DNA of 64,000 nucleotides from Eukaryota sp. TZLM1-RC. Lineage: Eukaryota > Metamonada: BaSk clade. The stretch spans positions 434,001 through 498,000 of the forward strand of contig JAUPSS010000004.1 in the NCBI GenBank assembly GCA_040285825.1, given 5' to 3'. Positions 21,448 to 32,269 of this stretch are shown piece by piece. Both the position numbers and the translations under genes were made by a program. The notes beneath the pieces were generated by a model, which did not search any database, was not told the DNA's origin, and saw only the letters and a program-made list of their open reading frames with translations. Numbering within the stretch: the stretch's first letter is position 1; every line of letters starts with the position of its first letter.

Positions 21448-21584
21448 TGTTGTTGTTGAACTCAAATTGAATTAGTAGGTTTCTATGTATTTCGACTGAT
21501 GACGTGATACTCATTTATGAATCAGTTTTATTAATAAACTCATATTTCTCTCTCCTTCGTGTGTTCATCTGCCTAACGTCATCA
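21448..21584 (+). repeat. 3' LTR of Gag-only element 2
   Basis: 137 bp, TG...CA ends. It shares the opening TGTTGTTGTT, the TGATGACGTG core (near 21500) and the closing CTAACG-CATCA with element 1 but differs widely in between. Confidence 0.8.
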
Positions 21585-23210
21585 GATTAATTCAAATCAA
21601 TATGGAGTATAGTTTACTGGGAGCGAGACTATTATTCATTCATTCGTAGTAATCTTGGCCAATTTTTTGAGAAATTGATCAGTTTTGACGTGCGCAATGC
21701 TTTTCTAGAGGTCCACAGTGGTCAGTTCGCCTTGGAGAATGACCAAAATTGACCTTGGCTCACATTGGTTCAAACAAGGAAGTCATTTTCTTGATGAAAA
21801 ATAAATAATGGTCTGGTCACTAAAATATCCCAATATTGATTCAGTTCTTTGGTATGAGCTTGAAAATAACAAAAGTGGTACTTGGTAAAGCATGTCAGAA
21901 AGAAGAAACTGAATACGTTAGTCAGACTTGACTTAAGAGCAGTCTGAAACAACTAGTGAAGTCTCTGAGAATATATTAACATTGATATTTCAAAATAATT
22001 CCTGACCAAAAAATACCGTAAAGATTGAAATGAAGCCGATCAAATAAAGTACAGTTGAATCAAATTCTTTGCAGTAAAGAAAACCTTCAATTTAATTCAT
22101 CAATAAGGTTGTTGCATGAATAAAACCTTAAAAAATCCAAAACATGTGCACTAAACAGACACATGTAACTAGAACTTTCCTGACAATAATCAAGCTCAAA
22201 CAGTGACATAACTGATTGAATAAAGATGATTCAGTCGTTTATGTATTTGTGATTAGAGACCCTAAATAAAGAGAATTACTCTCAATGTTTGGTAGAGACT
22301 TTTGAAAAAAATTCTGTCAATATGAAACAGTAACTATAATGAAATCAATAGGTAGCAATGGAAATACAATACAGTAAACTCTTATAAAACCATGACTAGT
22401 AACAAATTAAGAGACCAGAATTGGTGCCAACAACAACTGGCTAAAGAAAATGTACAATTAGGTCAAAAAATTGAGATAGCAAAAAGATGGCAACGAAAAA
22501 TATACAACAAGTCAGAAAAAATAACAATCATTTGAAAGAATAATAACAAATTCTGAAACCAAACCTGACAAAACTTACCGACAAATAGGGTGGGATTCAG
22601 TTTGACTTTACACGAAATTAGTCAATAATAAACAACCATCTTCAATGATGAGATTATTCAACAAATACTTGAAAAAGCTTTATAATTCAATAAAAAAATT
22701 GGTTTAACAAGCCTTAAATTGCAGAATAAGTCAAAAATAAAAATCATGAATGCTGTCAATTAAGAATAAATGAAAAATCAAAGTTGGCTTCAGTTGATGT
22801 TTATGGCAATCTCAGAAAAGCCCAATTATGTTAATGATAATATAAGATAAGAGCAAATGAAAACAAATAACGTCTTGTTTGTTTTCGATTCCTGCTGAAT
22901 GAAATATGAGGGGAAAAACTCTCCTAACGCAATTTCAAAAATATGGAAAAACGAATTTGAAATTACTGAAAACTCAACTTAATACTGAGTTGGTTAAAAA
23001 AACAATCAAAACTCCTCATTCAAAGACAAATAGATTGTAAATACCTGAATAGATTAAAATAACTAGATCGTCAAAGAGAATTGCACTGAATAATAAATAA
23101 ATGGACAATTATTATAAAATTCTCGATAAAATAAATGAAACCTGAAATAATATCATTAATTAGCAAATCACTGATCAGATCAATCGCATGAATTGCTTGT
23201 GGAATTCAAT
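21585..23210 (-). repeat. Right arm of the 1.63-kb inverted repeat
   Basis: The reverse complement of 16403-17672 plus 18777-19132. It lacks the Gag-only insertion and so preserves the empty target site near 21936-21952. Its inner end abuts the 3' LTR of Gag-only element 2 exactly, which suggests that insertion or a deletion removed neighbouring spacer. Confidence 0.9.
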
Positions 23211-23721
23211 TGTGAAAGAATGAGCACTGTGTTGTTTAATGTCATGCATGTTAAGTAGAATGAAAAGAATTAACAAAAAGTAGGATTGTGTAAACGATGA
23301 AGGGGGGTTTGAGTAGTATAGTAGTCAAACATAAAATGTATACCCAGTGCTCTACAGTCTATGTCTTCAATGATACTGCAACAGAGGAACAGTTTTTTTC
23401 AGTTCCTAACGTACATTTGTAGAAAAGTAGGTAATTTAAAATGGGGAAAGGAAAACACCTGTGTCAAAGTCAATGCTGATCGAGCAATATAACGAACACT
23501 ATGAATGGATTGGTTAATTGTAGAACTTAGACTGTGTTTTGAACGAAATGGATTGGCAGATGAAGTTTTATCATTGTCTACTGGTTGACAAAATTGGAAT
23601 TGAAAACGTATACATTTCGTTGAACTGGTAACTCTGCGTCAAATTGATTCACATAAGTGCACGTTGATGTTAATTAAAATAATTTTTTTAAATAAGGAAC
23701 TATAATGAACTCAAATCCATG
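23211..23721. other. Spacer without recognisable features
   Basis: About 510 bp between the inverted repeat and a LINE fragment. I see no ORF, repeat or RNA gene that I can defend. Confidence 0.45.
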
Positions 23722-24620
23722 ATGTGTGTAGCTCCGCTGTTTCAAATCAAGATCTTCACTCATTGTTATGGGAAAAGGGTATTTGTGAAAACCATTCATC
23801 AGAATTTTCACTTTTTGTAACCATTGTACCACAAAGAGTTGGACTCTGTGGGATGAATGAACCTTTTGTAACAAAAATAGAGATCATATTTGAATATCCC
23901 AATTAATCAATTATTATCAAAAGAATATTGTAATTGTTCAAATTCACCACAGCTCAATTTGTACCATGCTCTGAATCGTTTTAAATTGATAACTTATCGT
24001 TCTTCATTACACGATGCTGTTAGAAAGACTGTTTTCAATATGGCACAAATTGCAAAAATATGGTGTATCAAAGAGCCTCTGCTGAAAGAAACACTTTCTC
24101 TAAATAATTTTGGTTCTGATGATAGAGGTGATGTATATTGTGATTGGACTGATAATTCTGAAGCTATTGTTGACTTTGTCTCATGTAAAGTTGCAATTGA
24201 TACTTTGGTTCACAGAAGAAAACTTAATCCTGTGAGTGCTCTGGATTTTACAGCAAAAGAAAAACATAGAAAATATGATAAAGATATTCAAGAAGCTAAT
24301 GCTGGTAGAAATACACAGCTCGTTTTTATTGCTTTCCCATTTTCGATAATTAGAAGATTATCAGTTGAAGCAGAAACCTTTTTGAATGACTTCCACAAAA
24401 TGGTTCAAGAAAAAACAATGGAAAGATTTGATATTTGTTTATGGCGTTCTCGAATTCAATTTGCCATTATTGATAGATTACCTCGGTTTTTCAATCGAAT
24501 GAGAGGTGCTTTCGCTAGACAGCAAGTAGATCAAGATTTTGTAGAGGACAACTTGTTTCAATGATATTCGTCTCTTTAGTTATGAATTGATTTAATCAAG
24601 TGTGCTTGTTCAATAAACGT
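23722..24620 (+). mobile_element. Non-LTR retrotransposon 3' fragment (subfamily A)
   Basis: Encodes the zinc motif CNCSNSPQLNLYHALN (24 codons into 23890-24564), the REL endonuclease (RGDVYCDWTDNSEAIVDF, near 24125-24180; KEKHRKYDKDI, near 24255) and the shared C-terminal domain (SVEAETFLNDFHKMV ... LWRSRIQFAI). The frame 23890-24564 is open for 224 codons. The 3' end carries CAATAAACG near 24612, with no poly(A) tail. Confidence 0.88.
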
Positions 24621-24639
24621 GACAACTTAGTTGTCTCAT

Positions 24640-24990
24640 TTCCAAAATTCCAAATCTTTACGTTCTAATGTCAAATGACCATCAGTGCACAACTGCCCTA
24701 AGAATGTGGTGTGTTTCTTGGTCGTATAGTGTGCCAAATGATGTGATTTGTCGTTGTGGTCAGCTTATCAATCTGAATCATTAATTTGATTGCAAATTTA
24801 ATATTACATATGGATGCAGTTGAAGATGTAGAGACATACTATATGCTATGTACAAAAGTCACCACAATCAAATTTTTGTTGAACCTCCTGTGCGTAAGTT
24901 GTCACCTGATTTTTCCTGTGTGATCATTCGAAATAATAGGAATTATTCGAGAATAGCATATCAAGGGAAATGTGGTCAAAATGACTCCAA
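24640..24990 (+). mobile_element. Non-LTR retrotransposon fragment (zinc-motif region, subfamily E)
   Basis: A frame with stops gives ALRMWCVSWSYSVPNDVICR followed by CGQLINLNH and FVEPPVRKLSPDFS. It resembles AMRMHSYLWPCKLFNDLYCK and CGADLT of 32284-32520 and the zinc-motif-to-REL linker of the other copies. It is heavily decayed. Confidence 0.6.
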
Positions 24991-25238
24991 CGTGGTGTGA
25001 TCTATTATTACTGAGCCACACGGTGAACCTTCCCAATGTTCAGATAAAGATATGTTTGAAATCCGGAGTGACCATAGAAACAGCCACTATTCAAAACTCA
25101 ACCAAATAAATTAACCAATACTGTTACCTACTACACACTTCTACCATCTGAATGATGTGGAAATTTGGTCATTGACTGGTGCACTGATTCATTAAAAAGT
25201 TGAATTTGAATTACCCAAAAAAAGGACTTATTCCTTGA

Positions 25239-26484
25239 ATGCAGGTTCTTATCCTTTATGGACTTCTTGCTACTCTTACTTCATTTCTCTGCTCCCTTTT
25301 GGAAGCCTCCTTTTTATCAGTTCCTCCAGTTTACATCGAGGGTCTCCGTAATGGCGATTCCAAAAAACCAAAACACAAAGTCTTAGGCGAAAAGGCCCAC
25401 CGCATGCAGGAAAGACAAAACCGCTCTCTTGCAGCCATCCTCACCTGCAACACCATTGCGAACACTATTGGTGCTACTGGCTTTGGTGCGGAAGTGGAAA
25501 ATAATTGGCCAGGTGCCCGTATCTACAACATTCCTGTTTCCATCATTGCCGCGACCATATTCACTCTCACGGTCCTTTTCTTTGCGGAAATCCTTCCTAA
25601 AACCATTGGTGCTCTTTATCACAAGGCTCTTCTCTCCTTGACAGTCAAATGTATAGCCCTTATGACCTTCCTCGTCTTTCCTTTAGTATGGCTTTGCGAA
25701 AGTGTCAATAAATTATTCAAAATCCCAGTCGCCAGTGCTGTCAGTAGAGATGAGATTTTTACTATGGTTAAGCGATGCTCTGATGGTGGTGATATTTCTC
25801 AAAAAGAAGTGGGTATTATTAAACATTTATTCCTACTTCGCACTACTAAAGTTTCAGACATCTGCACTCCCCGTACTGGTATGATTCTCTCCTCTCCTCA
25901 CCATAGTCATTACTGGTTTTCCTGCCCATTTTACCGTTCGTCAAGCTCTAGACACGAAGGCATTTGTTCAATTTTCCAGAGTTCCAGTTTTTAGGTCATT
26001 TCCTGACGACTGTGTGGGGTATGTCGTCTCATCAGCATTGTTGAACAAGGCAGCAGTGGGAGAGTATGATACCTCAGTGGTATCGTTGACTAGGGAATTG
26101 TTGCCTATTTCGGAACACTTGTCGGTTGCGGAAGCTACTGATCAGTTTTTAACCTCTAAACAACACATGATGAGGGTCATTGGTGATTTTGGTGAAACTG
26201 CTGGTTTACTCACTTTTGAAGACTGTCTGGAAACTTTATTAGGAGTGGAGGTGGTGGACGAAATGGACATTGTTGTCGATCTTAGAGACTACGCCAAGAA
26301 ACTAGCAAGAGACAGAAGCATACGATTGAAAAAATCTACAATTACAGTGCCCGAAGAGCCGGCGCCAGTATCTGAGACTTTGATGTCTCATGCTGAAAGT
26401 AGGCGTAATTCAACTGTAAATGGTGATGTCAATGTAATTTTTGAAAGGGATGGTAATAGTGGATCGGAAAGTAGGTCGGCTTAG
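25239..26484 (+). CDS. CNNM/HlyC-type transporter (DUF21 plus CBS pair), one 28-nt intron
   Basis: Two exons, 25239-25878 and 25907-26484, join in phase 1 to give 405 residues. Residues about 1-165 form the DUF21 (CNNM transmembrane) domain: hydrophobic segments around LYGLLATLTSFLCSLLEASF, the ILTCNTIANTIGATG segment, ATIFTLTVLFFAEILPKTIG and LMTFLVFPLVWLCESV. Then come CBS sequences: SDICTPRT at the exon junction, FVQFSRVPVFRSF, VGYVVSSALL and GDFGETAGLLTFEDCLETLL. CNNM/CorC proteins act in Mg2+ transport or sensing at membranes. The C-terminal cyclic-nucleotide-like or CorC_HlyC domain is absent; the tail is low-complexity and charged. Without removing the intron the reading frame stops at 25994. 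Confidence 0.88.
25879..25906 (+). other. 28-nt GT-AG spliceosomal intron
   Basis: Starts GTATG and ends CCATAG, with a CT-rich middle (CTCTCCTCTCCTCAC). It splits the codon for Val in the TPRT-V-ITGF junction. Removing it restores the CBS sequence continuously, whereas translating through it shifts the frame. The length is near the known minimum for eukaryotic introns. Confidence 0.82.
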
Positions 26485-26609
26485 GTCGGATTTTGTTTTA
26501 GGATGTTTGTGGATTTTATTATTTTTTATTTTATTAATTGTGTATTTTTTTAACTTTCTGTGATTTCATTTAAAACAAAATATAAATTGAATTTTTTAGC
26601 TTGTGTTTT

Positions 26610-26965
26610 TGAATTGTTTTAATATAACGTGATATTGTAATGTGCAAACCTCAGAGCTTTCAAAATCATTTTAGGAATTGTTGTGAAAATAATAGAAATA
26701 ATAGGATTCAACCACAAACTGCGATCAAAACGCTTATTCATTCTTCTTTTTACAAGATTTTCAAAATCATCAATAAAATTCATGGCAGTTTTTCCAAGAC
26801 AACCATACAACTATATAGCAAATGGGCAAATTTGGTAATCTACATGGCAAACTTGTTTCAATTCTTTCAAAGGATTTACATATTTCTTCCGTTTGTGCAA
26901 TTCTGAATCGTCAAGAGGGGATACTTTGGATTCTGGCATTTTTCAAGGCATTTTTTTGAAAGTGA
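26610..26965 (-). mobile_element. Non-LTR retrotransposon 3' fragment (subfamily E)
   Basis: The minus frame 26619-26810 (AMNFIDDFENLVKRRMNKRF) nearly repeats 32878-33156 (VMNFIYDFENLGKRRMNKLF). The part up to 26965 matches the preceding CCCCTCTTGATGATTCAGAATTG region of that copy. Only the C-terminal domain survives. Confidence 0.8.
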
Positions 26966-26984
26966 AAACAACCAAAAAATTCAA

Positions 26985-27294
26985 CAATTAAATCAATTGA
27001 TTATGGATCAAAAACACAAATTAGTTGAGTTAAATAATAAAAAAATGGTTTACTTGGCAGAGTTGATGAATTACACCAAGAAAATTGTCAACGTCAAGCC
27101 AAAAATGATTTATTTCAAGGTATTTTCCTAAATTCCAATTATGGAATATCAGTAGAAGGGTTCAAAAATGGTATTAATGGTGAAGAAAGTTTTGTTGTTC
27201 TACTCAAACAAAATTTAAATGCAGCTCATGTTGCAGCCATTGCTGCTTGTCTTGGAGAAAATCAGCATTGAAAAATACTTAATCTTGCAAGTAA
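26985..27294 (+). pseudogene. Coiled-coil/LRR gene, 5' part (split by a LINE)
   Basis: Translation gives a Q/K/L-rich coiled-coil-like start (QQLNQLIMDQKHKLVELNNK), a frame slip at an A7 run near 27048, then GRVDELHQENCQRQAKNDLF and an LRR start NAAHVAAIAACLGENQH, a TGA, KILNLA. The LRR sequence continues at 29637. It resembles ribonuclease-inhibitor-type LRRs. It is dead because of the frameshift, the stop and the insertion. Confidence 0.65.
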
Positions 27295-29636
27295 ACTCAA
27301 TTTATTGAATTTGCACACTTGATTAAATTAAATCATAACTAATGGGACGACTATCATTAAACCAAGATTTCCTCTACAAAATCTTGATTTGCTTGCTGTC
27401 TAGCTAAAGCTTCTCTAATTCGATTGAAAAACCGCGGTAATATATTAGTAATGGCAAATTGAATCCGTGAACGCCACAAAAAAATATCAAATCTTTTCAT
27501 TGTTTTTTCTTTCACCATTTTTTGGAAGTCATCCATAAAAGTTTCTGCTTCAACTGATAATCTTCCATTTATCGAAAATGGGAAAGCAATAAAAACCAGC
27601 TGTGTATTTCTATCGACATTTGCATCTTCAATTTCTTTATCATATTTTCTATGTTTTTCTTTTGCTTTAAAATCCAGAGCAGCCACAGGATTAAGTTTTC
27701 TTCTGTGAACCAAAGTATCGTTTGCAACATTACATGAGACAAAGTCAACAATAGCTTCAGAATTATCAATCCAATCACAGTATACATCACCTCTATCATC
27801 AGAACCAAAATTATTCAGAGAAAGTGTTTCTTTCAACAGGGGCTCTTTGATACACGATATCCTTGCAGTTTGTGCCATATTGAAAACAGTGTCTCTAACA
27901 GCATCATGTAATGAAGAACGATAAGTTATCAATTTAGAGCAATTTAGAGCATGGCGCAAAGTGAGTTGAGGTGAATTCGAACAAATACATTTTTCTTTTG
28001 ATAATAATTGGTTAATGGGGATGTTCAAATATAATCTCATTTTTGTTACAAATGCTTCATTAGTGGCACACAATCCAAATCTTCGTGGTACAATGGTTAC
28101 AAAAAGTGAAGAATCTGACGTCTTGTTTTCACAAACACCCTTTTCCAGTAACAATGAGTGAAGATCTTGATTTAAAACAGCCGAGCTGCAAATATTATTA
28201 TAAAGATCTTTTTCATACATTCCAGTCAATCTTTTCTGTAATGTTCGAAGAGTGTACTTCAAATTTAAAACATTTTTTTCTGGAATATTGCCATTGAATG
28301 ATTGGGGAAAACATCGACCCCATTTTTCTACATCAATTCTTGAAATTTCTTGATTTAATGCAAAAACAGTGGAACTTTGCGTTGTCATCAATAAATCTTC
28401 CCAATCTGCAAATCTTTCGGAAAACTCAAAGATTGCATTTCTGCATCCACCAACAAAAGCACACGAGGTAAGAATAGAAGCCTTCGTCCACCCTAAACCA
28501 CCATAATGTGGACTAAGGAAGCATGATCTGGAATTTAAAACATTTTACATCCCAGTAATTGAGACAGAACTTTCGCACGTAACTCATTAAACTTTTGAGC
28601 CAAAGGTCTAGTGACGAGAGGATTTGTAGATCGAAATATATGATTAAAATTGGAACTAAAACACAGTCTTATAATGGTAAATTTGATGTGTTTTTTTATA
28701 TCTAAATTCATCATTCGGTCAATTTTGTCAGAAATTGAGTTCAACTTTTCAAACAATTTTTTGGTAATTTCATCATTATTTCCTAAAAACGAACCCAAAT
28801 GACGAATAGCATCAATTGAATATAATTTGGCTTGAATTTCAATATCATCAATTATTGTGGAAACTGGAGAATTCGATAACAAAACACATTTAAGTAAATT
28901 AAGTCGGAGACCAATTTTGGTGAATAATTCTTTAAAACATACAGTTGCTTTTTTCACAATATTTAAATCACCAATAGGCACAACATCATCCATATATGCA
29001 ATCATTTTTAGTTAAGGAAACACCTCTTGAATTTGCAGTAGAATAGGATGGATGGCCAAACAAAACAAAAGAGGTCCTAACGGATCTCCTTGCTTTACGC
29101 CACTTGATGAACTCAAAATGTTGTTACCAAAATGTAAATTAGAATATGTGCAATAAGTTGATTGAAAATATGGTATTAATTCCGGCATATATTGCAATAG
29201 AGCACCATGGATACTGCGACGACTTAGTGAATTGAAAGCATTACTAAAATCCAATGACATGCAAACATTGAATTCATTTTGACGAAATAAGACATCATTA
29301 GCAAAAATCGCTGAAGAGACTCCATCTGTAGTATTTATACCATATTGAAAGGGTAATAAAATCTTTTTAGCTGTTTCATTGAACCTGCTTAAGCAACACG
29401 CAGAAAAAATATTGTGTAAGCTCTCAGAGACTGCAATAGGACGAACATCCATTTTTGAATTTTTGACAAGTGCAGTCAAACGAGAACTTCTCAATTCTTC
29501 TGGGTATTTGCGTTGACCAGATAATATTTGGTTGAAAAATTTAGTCAATAAACCAAGGCAATCTTCTGAAGAAATAATCGCGGCTTTTACATGATCAATA
29601 GTAATACCAGAAAGTCCGGCAGACTTACCACGAGGT
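27295..29636 (-). mobile_element. Non-LTR retrotransposon (subfamily A), 5'-truncated, with target duplication
   Basis: The most complete copy in the window, 2342 bp. Coding order on the minus strand: RT start RGKSAGLSGI (at the truncated 5' end), SLDFSNAFNSLS (motif A), SSGVKQGDPLGPLLFCLAIH (motif B), YMDDVV (motif C, about 28985), thumb, then the frame 27357-28391 with zinc motif CICSNSPQLTLRHALNC, REL motifs RGDVYCDWIDNSEAIVDF and KEKHRKYDKEI, and the C-terminal domain. It is inactivated by a TCA-to-TAA stop at 29012 and stops or frameshifts near 28400-28540. It is flanked by aagtaa (27289-27294 and 29637-29642). The 3' end is AATAAATTGAGT without poly(A). Confidence 0.93.
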
Positions 29637-30000
29637 AAGTAACAATATCAATAACACGGGTGCGATCGCACTCGCTGAATCATTAGAAGTTAATTCAAAA
29701 ATGGAAGATCTTTGGCCTGGATAAAACCACATCACCCATATTGGTTGTAAAGCTTTGGCTGATGCTTTGGTAGTTAATTTTACATTAAAAAAATTTTGGC
29801 TGGATCAGAACCCTATTGGTGACCAAGTTATTCAATACCTTGCTGAAGCTTTGAAGTTTAATAATTCATTGGACACTCTGTGGTTAGACCAAACTAATTG
29901 CACCCCAATAGGAGTTTTTGCTCTAACTCAAGCTTAAAGGTTAATCCAAAACTTGAAATACTTCGTCTGGACGACAACACTATTGTTTTTTAAAAAGAAA
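29637..30000 (+). pseudogene. Coiled-coil/LRR gene, 3' part
   Basis: Continues the LRR sequence interrupted at 27294: SNNINNTGAIALAESLEVNS, a TAA, ITHIGCKALADALVVNFTLK, FWLDQNPIGDQVIQYLAEAL, TLWLDQTNCTPIGVFALTQA, a stop, then LRLDDNTI in a shifted frame. About four 28-residue LRR units of the ribonuclease-inhibitor/NLR type remain. Joining the flanks at aagtaa restores the codon sequence NLASNNI, which shows the two halves were one gene. Confidence 0.7.
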
Positions 30001-31179
30001 GTATTTTTATATGAATTTTTATTTTCACCGCTGAAACAATAAACAAAAAAACTAGAACTCGAAAAAAGGATTTTTAATGAACTAAAATTCTGTCTAATAT
30101 TCAATATCCTTATAAACCACAACAAAACGCATAATTTACAACAACAAAGACCAAATTAAATCAGTATTCATTTTCCAATCAAATTTATGATAAATTTGCC
30201 TTCGCCCTAGTGATATTGTTTTGTTTCAATTATACTTCAATTCCAGCATGTTGAGAAAGAACTTGAACAAACGCATTCACTCTGCATCAACTATTTTGTT
30301 TGAATTTAAATAAATCCAAAAAAATCTATTATTTTCTAATAAAACATTTGTACAGGTTTACAGCTCCATTAATTGTAATAATATTGTTTTGCAACTATAT
30401 TTGTCCCAAGTTTTTATGTACCCTTAAACCATCACATAAAACAGCAAAACCTTCATCTCTAGTATTGTTGTGAAATAACAAGCAAATAATTTACACAATT
30501 TTCCTTTACATCGAGGAGTAACTATACATTATCATGGTTTTTTTGTTTGAAGGGAACAAATGAGCACCAATTTCCAGTTCCTGAAAAATTTTCATTTATT
30601 TTTCAAACAATTCAAATTAATTCACAGATAATAACTGAACTGATTGAAAAACAAACAATTTTTATTCAAAACTCTTCCAAATCATTGTTCTTATTCTTCG
30701 TTTGATTTGCAAATGTACATATTGAATTAAATTTAGGTGTATTGTTTGTATTTTTTTCATTCTTTATTAATTCATAACAACGACAACTAATCAACAAACT
30801 TCAAATTCTAAATCTCCATACCCCAAGTCAGCAAGGTGATGACTTCGAATTAGTTCAGGATTGCAATTAATTAAGGATGCAAAAATTTTCTGGTTCAACG
30901 AAAACTGGTTCAAAGAGTGGCAAAATCACCTAAAAGATTTGGAGAACTTGTTTTTTAAAATGTGAGTTGTCTTACCCGAGTTACAAATTTAAGATAAAAT
31001 ACTTACTACGTTTCTCTATTGCAAATGAAGAAATTGTATCAAGTTCAGAACCCAATTTAAGGAATAGTTTATTGAACACCTCAGTAATTTTGAAAAAAAT
31101 TTTCCAAGCCAGCAACTAGGAAACGAAAAGCATCTGAGGAATAGTTTACTAAAGGAATTTCAACAGGATCAATAGTTAA
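30001..31179. other. A+T-rich stretch without recognisable features
   Basis: About 1.2 kb with homopolymer runs and no ORF beyond 63 codons. I see no RNA gene, LTR or LINE motif here. Confidence 0.5.
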
Positions 31180-31975
31180 ACTTATTTACATTTTTCATGA
31201 GGAGACAGTTGTCGGGGTTGAGGAAAAGACCAATATTTCTGTAAAAAAGTAAAGCTTCAAAGCAATCCCATACAAATCATTTAACGGACCAATAATTGAG
31301 ATATCATTCATATATCCTGCTATTTTCAACATTGAATAACGTTTACTGAAATGAAACAAAAACTTGTGAATTGATAAACAGAACAGTAGTGATAAACCAA
31401 GGGAATCACGTTGCTTAACTGCAGAAAATGAGAATAGAGTATAAGATTCATAAATTAGTTTACTGAATTTGCCATAATATAAACAAAAATAGCTGGAATT
31501 CTAGAAATTCTTTTTGGACAACATCATAAACTGCACTTCGATGTACAGAATTGGAAGTATTCTTAAAATCAAAATTATAAAAGTAATTCTGATCATTAAA
31601 ATTAAAAAATAAATCAGAAATCAAAGCAGCGACTAAAGCAATATCAATTGTTTCAGTTGCAACTTGGACAGGTGCTGAAAATTTTGCATCCTTTGAAGCA
31701 ACACTATTGAAAACAATTACAGCATTGAGAGGAGTGATTGAAAAGCCAATGGCAATAGGACGAAATTCTTCTGGTTTCTTACCATTTCTATGTTTCATCA
31801 AGGCAATCAGGCGCGCCGCTAGTGATTTAGACGGAGGAGTGGTTTTAAAGCAAACTTAATTTTGAAGAAATTCTGCAAGATTATCACAAATTTCTGAAAC
31901 CCTTCTACAAGCGGATTTCAAAACACCAAATGAAATACCAAATAGACCTGCCACTTAACCTTTGGGAAGATGGTT
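31180..31975 (-). mobile_element. Non-LTR retrotransposon RT fragment (subfamily D)
   Basis: The minus-strand order is a decayed SAGLxGIS-like start (AGLFGISFGVLKSA, about 31940), KSLAARLIALMKHRN, EEFRPIAIGFS, NFDFKNTSNSVHRSAVYDVV (motif A) and, after stops, LLFCLSIHKFLFHF (motif B end) and GYMNDISIIGPL, where the catalytic DD reads ND. Stops and frameshifts make it inactive. Confidence 0.75.
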
Positions 31976-32269
31976 GATATCAGTCTGTACTTCAGTTGAA
32001 TTCAAGGGAGCATCAGTCCAAAACTCACAAATTTACAACAGAAATTCTCTACAGGGTGAAGTATTGTCAATTTCCCCACTCTGTGGTCTACCACGTGGCA
32101 AGGTAGGTGGACCAAAAAAATTGATATTTTCTGGACTAATATTGACCACATCAGTCTTCTAAGAGGTAGTTTTAAATGTATAAAGATGGTCTTGTTGGGC
32201 AAAGAGGTTGTTGGAGAGAGAACCAGGTTGGTAAAAGGAAAGTCATTGTGGAGGTTGTTTAACTTCGGT
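31976..32269. other. Spacer between oppositely oriented LINE fragments
   Basis: About 300 bp. It may include LINE leader sequence, but no motif allows an assignment. Confidence 0.35.

Larger units (their letters stand above)
20623..21584 (+). mobile_element. Gag-only LTR retrotransposon 2 (5' truncated)
   Basis: The same layout as element 1: the last 12 bp of a 5' LTR (CTAACGGCATCA, 20623-20634), the leader ATAATGATTGGCCC, a gag frame, a purine tract (AAAAATGGGAAAAAG) and a 137-bp 3' LTR (21448-21584, TGTTGTTGTTGAAC ... AACGTCATCA). The LTR is clearly diverged from that of element 1, so this is a separate, older subfamily. The left end joins the mariner remnant; the right end touches the inverted-repeat arm at 21585. 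Confidence 0.85.

Noticed and set aside
16403-23210. Polinton/Maverick-type virus-like element
   Set aside because: Long inverted repeats would fit, but no DNA polymerase B, integrase, capsid or packaging ATPase frame exists in the spacer.
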